From: Roseiarcus sp963779095
Lineage (GTDB): Bacteria > Pseudomonadota > Alphaproteobacteria > Rhizobiales > Beijerinckiaceae
Assembly: GCA_963779095.1 (NCBI GenBank)
Contig: CAVZWU010000015.1
Span: forward strand, 310,001-374,000
Length of the DNA: 64,000 bases
Direction of reading: 5' to 3'
The position numbers were made by a program, and so were the translations under genes. Under the pieces are notes generated by a model. The model ran no database searches, had not been told where the DNA came from, and saw only the letters and a list, made by a program, of their open reading frames with translations. Shown here one piece after another: positions 45,970 through 55,418 of this stretch; within the stretch, counting starts at the first letter, position 1, and each line of letters opens with the position of its first letter.

Positions 45970-47271
45970 CTATCCTGCCGGGACGGCTTTCAGCGCTGGT
46001 CGTACAACCCGATAGCCCTTGAATAGGCCCAGTGTGTTGTACGTCCATTCCCTACTCCACCGCGTCCAGCCGAAGCCCTGACGGTTCCGAGCGCGCTGCA
46101 TATGGCGCTTGATCTTCTTTTCCACCCAGTCTTTCACGAAGCTAAAGCACTCGCTGGAATGTCCGACCGCAAAGTAATTTACCCAACCGCGGAGCACCGG
46201 GTTGATCAACTTCACGACCCGGCCAACCGGTTGCGATTGGTTGCGACCGAACATATCCTTGAGCTTCCGCAACAGCGCCGTCCGCTTCTTGAGCTTGGGC
46301 GTGTAGTGAGCACGCCACGCGCCCCTTAAACTGCGCACCTGACGGAAGTCGAACCCCAGAAAGCCGAAGCTTTCGCCGCGGCCGAGGTCCACGATCCGAC
46401 TCTTCTCCTCGTTGATTTCGACTTGCAGCTCGGCGAGTTCCTCGCGCAGTCGTTTTTCCACCGCCGCCATTAGCCAGTCATGTCGCTTGTAGGCGTCGAT
46501 CAAGATCACCAGGTCGTCCGCGAATCTCGCATATTCGACGTAGGTGTGCTTGCCGTCACGCGAAGCCTCCTTCGCCCGTTCCAGCATCCTGTCCACCTCG
46601 GTGAGGTAGATGTTGCTGAGCAGCGGCGAGATCACCCCGCCTTGCGGAACGCCTTGCTTCCCGCCGGCTTTGAGCATGATCTTCAGCAGGTGCATCACGT
46701 CCGCATCGTCCACGCGTTGAGCGACTTTCGCCAACAGCCGATCGTGCCGGACATTGTCGAAATAGCTGCGCAGGTCGATGTCTATGACGCGTGTCTTGCG
46801 CTGAACGATCGCTCGCGCCACACGGTCTACCGCTTCATGAGCTGTCCTCTTGGGACGGTATCCAAACGACCCCGGTTGGAAGTCCGCCTCAAAGATCGGT
46901 TCCAATATCAGCTTGAGCGCGCCTTGCACCACCCTGTCGCGGATAGCTGGAATCGAAAGAACGCGGACCTTGCCCCCATCCTTCGGAATCTCCTGCCTCC
47001 GAGCCCGCAGTGGCACATAGCTACGCCGGACCAGTTCGTCCGCTATCTGCCCGAGGAAATCCTCTACGCCTTGCGCTTCGATGGCCTCGAAGGTCACCCC
47101 GTCACTTCCCGAAGCCCCGTCGTTCTTTTTGGCCAGCGCATACGCCTCGCGTAGCGTTTCCAGCTTGCAGACATGGACGTACAATCCCCAGAACTTCCAA
47201 GACGTCTCAGCCTTCGCCTTGACGTATATTCTCCGCCTCAGGTCCTGCAAATCGATGGACGCCTTTGTCAT
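45970..47271 (-). CDS. ltrA: Group II intron reverse transcriptase/maturase
   Basis: Splices and mobilises the intron. About 433 residues: reverse-transcriptase blocks SDGVTFEAIEA, VRVLSIPAIRDRVVQGALKL, FGYRPKRTAHEAV, IDIDLRSYFDNVRHDRL, the catalytic YARFADDLVIL and QGVPQGGVISPLLSNIYL, then the maturase domain (INPVLRGWVNYFAVGHSS). No endonuclease domain follows, so it is of the En-minus type that uses replication forks or other primers. MTKASIDLQDL at 47271 is the probable start. No frameshift. Confidence 0.95.
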   Translation of the reverse strand: MTKASIDLQDLRRRIYVKAKAETSWKFWGLYVHVCKLETLREAYALAKKNDGASGSDGVTFEAIEAQGVEDFLGQIADELVRRSYVPLRARRQEIPKDGGKVRVLSIPAIRDRVVQGALKLILEPIFEADFQPGSFGYRPKRTAHEAVDRVARAIVQRKTRVIDIDLRSYFDNVRHDRLLAKVAQRVDDADVMHLLKIMLKAGGKQGVPQGGVISPLLSNIYLTEVDRMLERAKEASRDGKHTYVEYARFADDLVILIDAYKRHDWLMAAVEKRLREELAELQVEINEEKSRIVDLGRGESFGFLGFDFRQVRSLRGAWRAHYTPKLKKRTALLRKLKDMFGRNQSQPVGRVVKLINPVLRGWVNYFAVGHSSECFSFVKDWVEKKIKRHMQRARNRQGFGWTRWSREWTYNTLGLFKGYRVVRPALKAVPAG

Positions 47272-47782
47272 CTCGTCCTTGCCTTCCTTGTGGTCGGAGA
47301 CGTTCCAAACAGCAGGGCTCCTTCGCTCCACGGGCGTTACCCCGCTTCGACGCTACTTCGAACCCATCCGTCACCCTCTCGCCTTCGATCGACTTCCCGG
47401 TTGAGCCGGTTATACGATCTACCCTGCTCCGATGATTTCTCCTCGGGACGAGGAGGGCTTCTCCAGTTGCTCGGCATGTCCTTGTCACCGTGCTGTCGCT
47501 TCCACCCCGCCGAAGTGTTGGAGCCGCATCGATCAGATTTCGGCTCCCCATGCTGCCTTCGCCCTCCGGTTGGGGGCTCGGCCTTCGGGGCTACTCATTT
47601 TCGAGGCCACTTTTGCGTTCACTGTTGTTACGGCCCGGTGACTCGTCGCCTCCCCACGGGAGACGTTGTCGATAGGCTTCAGAGTCTTGGTTTCCCGCCA
47701 CCCTGCTATCCAAACTACGGGGTTCTGATTTTTGCCCCGGCAGGCCTTTCTCCTGCTGAACATGCCAGCCTTCGCTGGACAC

Positions 47783-47816
47783 ACAACCGGACGTGCAGAT
47801 TTCCCGCATCCGGCTC
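47783..47816 (-). ncRNA. Second domain-V-like hairpin in the intron 5' part
   Basis: The minus strand carries a second 34-base hairpin beginning gagccggatgcg and ending gcacgtccggttgt around a ggaaat turn, very like a domain V, but only about 150 bases from the intron 5' end. It may be a true domain V left by another intron, or a conserved part of this intron's domain I. Confidence 0.5.
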
Positions 47817-48047
47817 TCGGACAAGACCTCACGCCCTATTTCGTGCGACGCCATCGCCAGGCTTCAGCCATTTTGTTACCTCCTTGACTGCTCCGATTGC
47901 TTCCCGCTGGAGCGATTGCCGGGTGCGGCTCGCACCCACTGGAACGCGCCGCCTTCTCACGGCGCACACGTAAAGCGGACATGCCGATCGCGCCGTAGAA
48001 CGTCATGTAGTTCATCACGGATATGCAGACCTCCGCCATTGCGCGGA

Positions 48048-49806
48048 TCAATCGTCATCGCGTTGTCCACATCGTCGGAGGCCGAAGCTAGTCCACCCTG
48101 CTCGACGGAAGCCTTCGAGGTAGTGCTCACGCTCGGCTTCCAGTTTGATCGGCATTTCCTTCGCGATCCAGCCCAAGGAGATGTTGGGCTGGGCGCGGCG
48201 AAGCTCCCGGAGCGAGGCAGCGGCAACCTCGGTTTGGCCAGCCATGGCAGCGGCAGAGGCCAGCATCCGATGCGCGCCGACAAAATCCGCGCGCTCGGGC
48301 ACGGCCTGGCGCGCAAGCCGCATCGCCTCGTCGTAGTTGCGTCCGACGAACTGCGCCTAAGCGGCGATGCCATTATAGATCGCCAAAAGCGGATCGCGCG
48401 GGCTTGGGCGCAGGGCGCGGCTCGCCGCCTGAGCGGCTTCCTGCCAGCGCCCACAGTAGGACAGAGTGAGACCGTAATAGCCTTGCGCGAGTGAGAAATT
48501 CGGATCGAGGCGCAGCGCCAACTCAAGCTTGGCCAGGGAATCGTCGAAGCGGCGCGCAAACAATGGACCCATCCCATCGCGAGATGCGCCCACGGATCGT
48601 CGCCGTCGGCGCGGATCGCCGCAAGCGCCGCGTTCTCGGCGATCGGCGCCACACTCGCCATGTCCGCCCAACCCATATGGGCGCAGAACATTTGGCTGGT
48701 GGCGAGCATGCCCGCCGCCTGGCCATAGTCCGCCGCAAACCGCGGGAATGTCGTGCTATTCTGTGGGGGAGGAAATCATGCTGGGACGTGCAGACTACCT
48801 GGTGGAGCTGAGGGGATTCGAACCGCGGGTCGCATTTGGGTGCTGAAACACAGGCTCCAGCGCCGCGCCGCAGGGATTTTTGATGGCAGTCCTCTTATCC
48901 CTCCAATGGGGACGCCATCACAGGAGTCCTCAAATGCATTGTCACTGCGGACGTAAGGTGACAGGGGAGAGAGCTGTCTCGATCGACACACTCGTCGAAG
49001 CGGTGAAGATCGGTTGTCAGATTTTCGGTGATCCCGTCGGCGAAATAGTCTTGAGCCGGATCGCCGGAGAGATTGGCGAAGGGCAACACGACGATGGACA
49101 GATGCGCTGGCGGCGCTGGCGCGTTCAAGGCGGTGATTGCATTCCGGTTCGCGCCAACGAAATACCAGGCGCCGGCCGCGATCAATATGAGCAATGCCGC
49201 GAACCAAAGCACGTGTGGCGCAAGCGACGAACGGTTTTTTGGCTCGGCGAGCGTGGCCTTGGTTGCAGGCTTCGCTTGGGCGGGGCGCCCACTTGCAAGG
49301 AATAGACCCGGATCGACCTTTCGATGTTCTTGAGTTGCGTCGGGCCGAGATCAGTGACCGCCATATCCAGCCTTCCGCTCACTTGACGGTAGCCGTCCTC
49401 CGACAGACAGATTGCGCCCGGCCCGGCGATCCCTTCCAGTCGCGCGGCGATATTGACGCCGTCGCCCATCAGGTCGCCGTCGTTCTCCTCGACGACATCG
49501 CCCAAATGAATGCCGATGCGAAATTCGATACGTTTGTCGAGCGCGACGCCCGCGTTGCGTTCGACCATGGCGTGCTGCACTTCGAGTGCAGCGCACCGCG
49601 TCGACGACGCTGCGGAACTCGATGACGCTGCCATCGCCGGTGCGCTTGACGATGCGGCCATGGTGCACAGAGATTGTGGGGTCAATCAGATTGCTGCGGA
49701 GCGCCCTGAGTCGCGCCAGGATCCGATCCTCGTCCGCTCCCGCGAGCCGGCTGTACCCGACCATATCGGCAACCAGGATCGCCGCAATCTTCCGGGTTTC
49801 GCTCAT
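48048..49806 (-). pseudogene. Class III adenylate/guanylate cyclase–TPR protein, interrupted
   Basis: The start MSETRKIAAILVADMVGYSR has a strong GGAGGG ribosome site. The cyclase domain continues with HHGRIVKRTGDGSVIEF, FRIGIHLGDVVEENDGDLMG and DGVNIAARLEGIAGPGAI, then a membrane helix (FAALLILIAAGAWYFVGA) and the domain LSIVVLPFANLSGDPAQDYF and ADGITENLTTDL. The TPR end resumes at about 48770 (FAADYGQAAGMLATSQMFCA, LELALRLDPNFSLAQGYYGL). The ~300 residues that normally join these parts are missing, replaced by about 215 foreign bases. Further indels occur (near 49590, 49260, 48560). It is a dead gene, not a mere sequencing error. Confidence 0.88.
48800..48824 (-). other. tRNA/tmRNA 3'-end fragment (candidate attachment scar)
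   Basis: On the minus strand the bases read ggttcgaatcccctcag then ctccacca: the T-loop, T-stem 3' strand, acceptor 3' strand and CCA of a tRNA or tmRNA. The 5' strand of the T-stem does not pair (cgcgg where agggg is needed) and no anticodon or D arm precedes it, so it is not a working RNA. Such 3' ends are carried by integrating elements that use tRNA or tmRNA genes as targets. Confidence 0.7.
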
Positions 49807-49987
49807 GGCGCACCCTCCGGGCACCATCTGGCATAGCACAAAAACCGTTGATGAGCTGGTTATATGTTGAGCGAGCCAAACAATTCCGGCCCCCGAGCCA
49901 ATACTCGAAGGGCAGGCTTGGGATCGGTGCGATGCGCTCGGTAGACCGTCGCCCAATGACCGCAATTTGCGCACAGCGGCCGGCCGG

Positions 49988-51151
49988 GTTGGGATTCCCT
50001 GCATTTTGTTTTCATGGGTGAAGACAGCGAAGAGAATACGGTCCATTGAGGTTGTGTCCTGAAACACGCCCATGGGCCGGGTTCTGCGGCGGACCTCTCG
50101 GAACCGGCGTTCGATGGCGTTGGTTGTCCGCACCGCCCTTCGCTGGGCGAGCGTCTTGTAGCGGAAGCAGGTGAGAAGCTCGTCGAGATCGTCGCGCAGG
50201 CAAGTGACTGCGGCGGGGTAGGCTTGGCCCCAGCGCTCGGCGAAGCGGCGGGCGGCCGAGCGCGCCTTGCGTGCGTCCTCGGCGTTCATCACCGCATGCA
50301 GGTCGGCCTTGACGGCGGTCTGGTCGGCCTTGCGGACCTTGTTGAGAATGTTGCGGATCTTGTGGGTCCAGCAGCGCTGGACGGGGATCTTGTCGTAGAC
50401 CCTGGGCAGGGCGGCCAAGAGCCCTGAGCCGCCGTCGACGCAGATCATGTCGAGGCCCTCGCCGGCGAGGCCGCGCTTATAGAGGTCGTCGAGGAAGCGC
50501 TCCCATTCGGCGGGGCGCTCGCCGCGCGCCAGGCGAAAGTCGATCACTTCCTTCTTGCCGTCCTGCCTGAGGCCCAGAGCCACCAGAACCGGGCGGCGCA
50601 GCGCCCCGGCCCCGGTCTTGCGGGCGAGCATGACCCCGTCGAGCATCAGCGCCTTGTAGCGCCCAGAAAGAGGGCGGCGGTGGAAAGCCGCCATAGCCGC
50701 GTCCAGGGACTGCGCCACCCGGCTCACCGCGCTCGGACTGACCGGACGGCCAAGCAGAGACAGCAGGACCTCGCCAAGCTTGCGGGTCGAAAGCCCAAGC
50801 ACGAAACCGGCCAGGATCGTCCGGTCGATCTCGGGCGAGCGCCGGGCGTAGGCGCACCACTTCGGTCGGGCAGTAGCGGCGGGTGCGCGGAACGAGAAGC
50901 TCGATGTCGCCGAGTTCGGTCAGAAGCGAGCGCCGGTAATAGCCGTTGCGGCGATCGGCATCGTCCTCCGCCTCGAGGCTCTCAAGCCAGCGATCGACCG
51001 CCGCCGACATCTCGGTCTCGATGATCTCGGCCAGAGCCTGCCGGCCGAGCGGACGATAGCCCTCGCCCCAATCTAGACCCTGCGCCTGCATGGCCTTCAC
51101 CATCGCGAAAGCAGCCGGTAAACTCTCAATCGTCGCAGCGCACTGTGGCAT
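49988..51151 (-). pseudogene. IS256-family transposase (frameshifted, 3' end altered)
   Basis: Mutator/IS256-type DDE transposase. The start MPQCAATIESLPAAFAMVKA is followed by YRPLGRQALAEIIETEMSAA and ELLVPRTRRYCPTEVV; after an indel near 50850 the frame reads EIDRTILAGFVLGLSTRKLG, then Asp in ALMLDGVMLARK and DMICVDGGSGLLAALP, and Glu in RTTNAIERRFREVRRRTRPM. The C-terminus stops resembling the family after THENKMQGIPT (49988) and continues into unrelated bases. That suggests the element has lost its end next to the cyclase start. Confidence 0.88.
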
Positions 51152-51204
51152 GGGGTGCTCCTTAGCTGGGTCTTGGTCGACCGCAGGGAGTACCCCTTCA
51201 CCCG

Positions 51205-51231
51205 CCTGACACAGAATCTCTTACGTCACCC
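51205..51231. repeat. Candidate terminal repeat of the IS256-type element
   Basis: Read from outside inwards: gggtgacgtaagagattc then tgtgtcagg. This form fits ends of IS256-type elements, and it lies about 55 bases upstream of the transposase start. I could not find its inverse near 49806-50000, so the other end appears deleted. Confidence 0.45.
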
Positions 51232-51631
51232 GGACATGGCGGGACGGATATCAGACCTTGCAGCGATGGGCGCGCTCATCACAAACGTCAAACGCACCTT
51301 TGGACGGGGCCCTCGGCTAAATGCGACGGTCCGCAACCCGTGTGCTTCCTCCTCAGGTGAGGGCCTCTGAAGGCGCATAGAAGCCGACGGAGCCTCTTTG
51401 CACCGAGAAATCCCGGTGGTTTAGTTGCTCTAACAATCCGACCCAAAATTCTAACTTGCTCTAATTGATCCCCGTCGTATTTTTCAGATCAGCAGACGGT
51501 CACGGTTGCGCTCCGCCAAGCGCACGGGATGAAGCTCGGCAGGCGTCATGGTCGACCCGGCAGCGCCTTCTGATCGACGAGCAAGTTTTATTTCCTGACG
51601 GCAAAACCGCGGCGCAAGGAACGCGACAATC
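51232..51631. promoter_or_regulatory. Upstream region of the dehydrogenase gene with a doubled motif
   Basis: No gene of its own. It contains two direct copies of ttgctctaa (starting 51425 and 51456, 31 bases or three helical turns apart). A near copy, ttgctcttaa, lies at 54144-54153 just upstream of the lysR start. Candidate operators for the LysR regulator. Confidence 0.4.
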
Positions 51632-52993
51632 ATGAATCTTTCGACTTTGCTTTCGAGCCGCGCCTCCAAGGGGCGACCCGTGCGCGCCGCACTCATCGGA
51701 GCGGGCAAGTTCGGGTCCATGATCCTTTCCCAAATCCCGAGGATCGAGGGGCTGCATATGGCCGTGGTTGTCGATCTCGACGTCGGTCTGGCGCGTCAAT
51801 CCTTCGAGCGAGTCGGCTGGGCTGACGGTCGATACGATGCCCGCAGCGCGGGCGAAGCGATTAAAAACGGCACGACCTTCATCACTGATGACATCGAGGC
51901 GATGCTGGCGTGCCAAGAGATCGAATGTGTCATTGAGGCCACTGGCCATCCCCTCGCGGGGACCCGGCACGCGCTCGCTTGTATCGAGCACGGCAAACAC
52001 CTTGTCATGGTGAATGTCGAGGCCGACGTGATGGTCGGGCCCATCCTCGCCGAAAAGGCCCGGGCAAAGGGCCTCATCTATTCGATGGCCTACGGGGACC
52101 AGCCCGCCTTGATCTGTGAGCTCGTTGACTGGGCGCGCGCCTGCGGCTTCGAGATTACGGCCGCCGGCAAGGGCATGAATTTCGAGCCGCGTTATCGCTA
52201 CTCAACTCCAGACACCGTGTGGGGCCTCTTCGGTTGGAGCGAGGAGATCGTCAAGAAAGACAGACTCAATCCGAAGCTCTACAATTCCTTCACGGACGGC
52301 ACGAAGGCCGCCATCGAAATGGCCGCTGTTGCGAATGGAACGGGCCTCGATTGTCCCGATGACGGACTCGCGTTCCCTCCGGCGGGGGTGCAAGACCTCG
52401 CCCGAGTGTTCCGCCCGGTAGCCGACGGCGGCCGGATGGCCCGTTCTGGCCTTGTCGACATTGCCGCGAGCCAGGAACCTGACGGCCGCGAAGTCCTTAA
52501 CAACGTTAGGTACGGAGTGTTCGTCACCTTCAAAGCGCACAGCGAATACGCGCGAGCGTGCTTCAAGCAATATGGCCTGCTGACCGATCCGTCGGGTTGG
52601 TACGCATCACTCTGGCGCCCTTTCCACCTCATCGGCCTTGAAGCGTCCGTCAGCGTCCTGTCGGCGGTCCTGCGAAACGAGGCGACCGGTTCCTCGAGGG
52701 AGTTTAGGGGGGACGCTGTCGCCACCGCCAAAAAAGACATGCAGCCTGGCGAAATGCTTGATGGCGAAGGCGGGTTCGCGGTTTGGGCAAAAGCGATCCC
52801 CGCCGCACGCAGTCTAGAGTTGGGCGCGCTGCCGATGGGGCTTGCGCACAATGTCCGCCTCAAGCGGCCGGTCACAAAGGACCAGGTCGTGAGCTACGCC
52901 GACGTCGATCTGGTGAACGATCGCGATGTCGCCGCTATTCGCCGCGAAATGGAGGATCGCTTCAAACCTCTCAAGAGTGTCGCCGCGCAGTAA
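51632..52993 (+). CDS. NAD(P)-binding dehydrogenase with C-terminal SAF domain
   Basis: 453 residues, intact. The N-terminal Rossmann fold (VRAALIGAGKFGSMILSQI, VVVDLDVGLARQSFERVGW, ECVIEATGHPLAGTRHAL) is like homoserine dehydrogenase; the C-terminus (ATAKKDMQPGEMLDGEGGF, PMGLAHNVRLKRPVTKDQVV) is a SAF-type antifreeze/FlgA-like domain. Such fusions occur beside sugar or sugar-acid catabolism genes and are often miscalled homoserine dehydrogenase. With the ABC transporter and isomerase genes nearby, oxidation of an imported sugar or polyol derivative is likely; substrate unknown. Confidence 0.82.
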   Translation: MNLSTLLSSRASKGRPVRAALIGAGKFGSMILSQIPRIEGLHMAVVVDLDVGLARQSFERVGWADGRYDARSAGEAIKNGTTFITDDIEAMLACQEIECVIEATGHPLAGTRHALACIEHGKHLVMVNVEADVMVGPILAEKARAKGLIYSMAYGDQPALICELVDWARACGFEITAAGKGMNFEPRYRYSTPDTVWGLFGWSEEIVKKDRLNPKLYNSFTDGTKAAIEMAAVANGTGLDCPDDGLAFPPAGVQDLARVFRPVADGGRMARSGLVDIAASQEPDGREVLNNVRYGVFVTFKAHSEYARACFKQYGLLTDPSGWYASLWRPFHLIGLEASVSVLSAVLRNEATGSSREFRGDAVATAKKDMQPGEMLDGEGGFAVWAKAIPAARSLELGALPMGLAHNVRLKRPVTKDQVVSYADVDLVNDRDVAAIRREMEDRFKPLKSVAAQ

Positions 52994-53179
52994 TATAAGT
53001 CTATGGCAGGAGGGCTCGCCTTCTGCGCGCACGGCGCCGGGCCGCCCCCACACCAGTGAGCATACCAGCTGCTCCCGTTCGTTTGTTCACGATGGAGCGC
53101 GGCTCGATCATTGCGCAATTATAATAGACCCCAGGAGACGCCGAAGACCTGCATGAGGCGCTGGGTCGGGAGGTGGTTG

Positions 53180-54079
53180 TCATTTCCGCGGCCTTCGAGC
53201 CTGCCACATGTCACGTTGCTGGCGCAACCAGTCGAGAAACAATTGCACCTTTCGCCTTCGAAGGTGATCCCGAGGGCAGACAATCCATTGCGTGATGAGA
53301 CGAATTTCCGGCGCATCGCGAACAGGTCGGACCAGCACTCCCTCCGCAAGCTCACGCTCCGTCATCAGCGTGCTTTCAAGCGCGATCCCAAGGCCCCCAG
53401 CGGCGGCGTCGATCGCCATATGACTGCGATCGAAGAGCACCTTGCGCCATCGTGTAGTCGGTTGGACGCCGGCTAGAGCGAACCAGCGCGGCCACTGCGC
53501 TTGTGATTTGACCGAGTGGATTAAGCTACGAGTAGGAAGATCCGACGGAGCGAGACTTTCCGCGCTGGCATAGTTCGGGGCGCAGACGGGCCAGAATTCT
53601 TCCTCCGCCAACCCCTCCACAAACAGCCCGGGCCATCTTCCGTCGCCGTGCCGTATCTCGACGTCCACCAACTCCCGATCGAAGTCCGTCGGCTCGTTCG
53701 TGCCATCAAGACGCACCTCCAGGTCAGAATCGAGATCAATCAGGGAGCCGAGACGCGGCAGCAGCCACTTGTGCGAAAGTGTCGGCGTTGCGCGCACGTT
53801 AAGCGCCATCAGCGATCGGAAGCCCCGAATCTGGTCTGTCGCCTCGGTGATCCGCTCGATCTGATCGCGGATCGAAGCGAAGTACCGCTCTCCGGCTTCC
53901 GTAAGGGCGACACGGCGTCCGACCTTGACCATCAAAGAGGTGCCGAGTTGCACCTCCAGGAGCTGGATTTGCTGCGTGACCGCAGAAGGCGTCACGTTGA
54001 GCTCGGCCGCCGCCTTCGAGACGCTGCCTGCTTTGGCGGCGGCATGAAAGACGCATATCGCGCGCATGGGAACCTGCAT
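53180..54079 (-). CDS. LysR-family transcriptional regulator (GcvA-like)
   Basis: About 299 residues, intact. N-terminal helix-turn-helix: VFHAAAKAGSVSKAAAELNV, TPSAVTQQIQLLEVQLGTSL; then a co-inducer domain (PTLSHKWLLPRLGSLIDL, VDVEIRHGDGRWPGLFVEG) and the typical end of the GcvA subgroup (HLRRRKVQLFLDWLRQQ). The start at 54079 follows a gagg; an in-frame ATG at 54133 is possible. It faces away from the transporter genes and towards the dehydrogenase end, so it probably controls the module from both promoters. Confidence 0.9.
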   Translation of the reverse strand: MQVPMRAICVFHAAAKAGSVSKAAAELNVTPSAVTQQIQLLEVQLGTSLMVKVGRRVALTEAGERYFASIRDQIERITEATDQIRGFRSLMALNVRATPTLSHKWLLPRLGSLIDLDSDLEVRLDGTNEPTDFDRELVDVEIRHGDGRWPGLFVEGLAEEEFWPVCAPNYASAESLAPSDLPTRSLIHSVKSQAQWPRWFALAGVQPTTRWRKVLFDRSHMAIDAAAGGLGIALESTLMTERELAEGVLVRPVRDAPEIRLITQWIVCPRDHLRRRKVQLFLDWLRQQRDMWQARRPRK

Positions 54080-54143
54080 CGGGGCGACCTCGGAAACCCA
54101 GCATATCGTTAGCAATTCTAAGCTTTTGTGCAAAGCATCTAAA

Positions 54144-54301
54144 TTGCTCTTAACAAAGCGGACGCTTAAGCTCGTGAACGTCGGATTGCAGCCACGCTAA
54201 AACCGACGCTGAGAAGATGCCGGGAAGTAACGCCCGATAGCCTGGAGGAACGCTGCGAGGAACATCGAAACTGTTTACTGTTTCGACGACCGAACAGTTC
54301 G
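54144..54301. promoter_or_regulatory. Divergent promoter region between lysR and the transporter
   Basis: Contains ttgctcttaa (54144-54153), related to the pair before the dehydrogenase gene, and an imperfect inverted repeat cgaaactgtt (54266-54275) / aacagttcg (54293-54301). Either could bind the LysR protein. The aggaggaa-like site before the transporter gene (gggaggaagc) lies just outside. Confidence 0.4.
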
Positions 54302-54375
54302 TTCCTTCAATGTATGACGACGACACGCGCGAGCCAGCGCGGTCGATTATTGGTGAGTAGAACGGGAGGAAGCTT

Positions 54376-55407
54376 ATGATGACTTTAGTTCGACCGATAT
54401 TGACAACCGCCAGCCTACTCGTCCTCGTAATAGGCGCTGGCGCCTCACGGGCTGCGGAGAGTTGCTCCGCCTATCCGACCGGAACGGCCGAAAAGATCGA
54501 GAGTTCTGATTTGGCATCGAAGTTCGGCGCCGTTCCGAAACCAGGCAAGGAGTTGCACTTCGCGTACGTGACCAAAACGCTCATCAACGAATTCTGGCAG
54601 GATGTTGCGGCAGGCGTGAAGAGCGAGGCGGCCAAATATGGGATTAAGGTCGACGTGCAGGCAGCCAAGGACGAATCGTCGATGGTCGAGCAGCTCAACC
54701 TCGCCCAGACAGTGGCCTCACAGAAGCCGGACGCACTGCTCTTGTCGCCGCAGTCGGACTTGAACCTCGCGCCCATGATCAAGGCCGCGGCTGCGGCAAA
54801 CATCCCGACAGTGATTATTGACGACGCGCGCACGCCGGGCGCTAGCACGTATATCGGGACGGATCAGATCAAAATCGGCGCCGAGGCGGCGACTTTTCTG
54901 CATGATACTCATCCCGACGGCGGAAAGGTAGCGCAGATCGAAGGCGCCGCGGGCTCTCCTAACGCGCGGGCTCGTATCAAGGGGTTCAAAGAGCAGCTCG
55001 CCACTTATCCGAATTTGCAGCTCGTCGCGAGTCAGCCAGGCAACTGGGACCGCCTAACGGCGCTCAATGCCACCAGCAATATCCTCCGCCAACATCCCGA
55101 TCTGGTTGGAATTTACGCCAATAACGACGGAATGGCGCTCGGCGTTTTCGAGGCAGTGAAAAACGCGAACGCCGCCGGCAAGACCTTGGTCGTCGGCACC
55201 GACGGCATTCGTGAGGCCAAGAAATCCATCCAAGCGGGCGAGATGAGCGCTACGGTGGCGGAATTCCCCTTCGAAGAGGGCCAACTCGGGGTCGAGGTGG
55301 CTTTGCGGCTCCTCGGTTGTCAGCCCATCCCGCCGTGGGTGGTTTCGCCGAACGCGGTCATAACGAAGGACAACGTCGCGAAATTCCCCAGTCCGCAGGC
55401 GAATTGA
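54376..55407 (+). CDS. Ribose-type ABC transporter substrate-binding protein
   Basis: Periplasmic binding protein of the ribose/galactose group (343 residues). Signal peptide (TASLLVLVIGAGASRAAES), then KELHFAYVTKTLINEFWQDV, QKPDALLLSPQSDLNL, IPTVIIDDARTPGASTYIGT and LVGIYANNDGMALGVFEAVK. First gene of the transporter operon; the ATPase gene starts 11 bases after its stop. Ligand unknown but likely a sugar or polyol. Confidence 0.93.
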   Translation: MMTLVRPILTTASLLVLVIGAGASRAAESCSAYPTGTAEKIESSDLASKFGAVPKPGKELHFAYVTKTLINEFWQDVAAGVKSEAAKYGIKVDVQAAKDESSMVEQLNLAQTVASQKPDALLLSPQSDLNLAPMIKAAAAANIPTVIIDDARTPGASTYIGTDQIKIGAEAATFLHDTHPDGGKVAQIEGAAGSPNARARIKGFKEQLATYPNLQLVASQPGNWDRLTALNATSNILRQHPDLVGIYANNDGMALGVFEAVKNANAAGKTLVVGTDGIREAKKSIQAGEMSATVAEFPFEEGQLGVEVALRLLGCQPIPPWVVSPNAVITKDNVAKFPSPQAN

Positions 55408-55418
55408 GGGCCATCTCT

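Larger units (their letters stand above)
45840..47967 (-). mobile_element. Group II intron with maturase
   Basis: The 5' end reads gtgcgccgtgag from 47967 (or GTGTG from 47969) in the GUGYG form of these introns, followed by structured RNA to 47272, the maturase gene, and domain V at 45904-45937. Length about 2.1 kb. The 5' exon side (…ATGTCCGCTTTACGT) lies just past the broken cyclase–TPR gene. The lower boundary is approximate because domain VI was not resolved. Confidence 0.82.

Noticed and set aside
48800..48824. A functional tRNA gene at this point
   Set aside because: Only the 3' third of a tRNA-like molecule is present and its T-stem does not pair.
49806..51151. Fusion of an IS256 transposase to a cyclase
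   Set aside because: The two share one open frame by chance; the cyclase has its own strong ribosome site and start at 49806.
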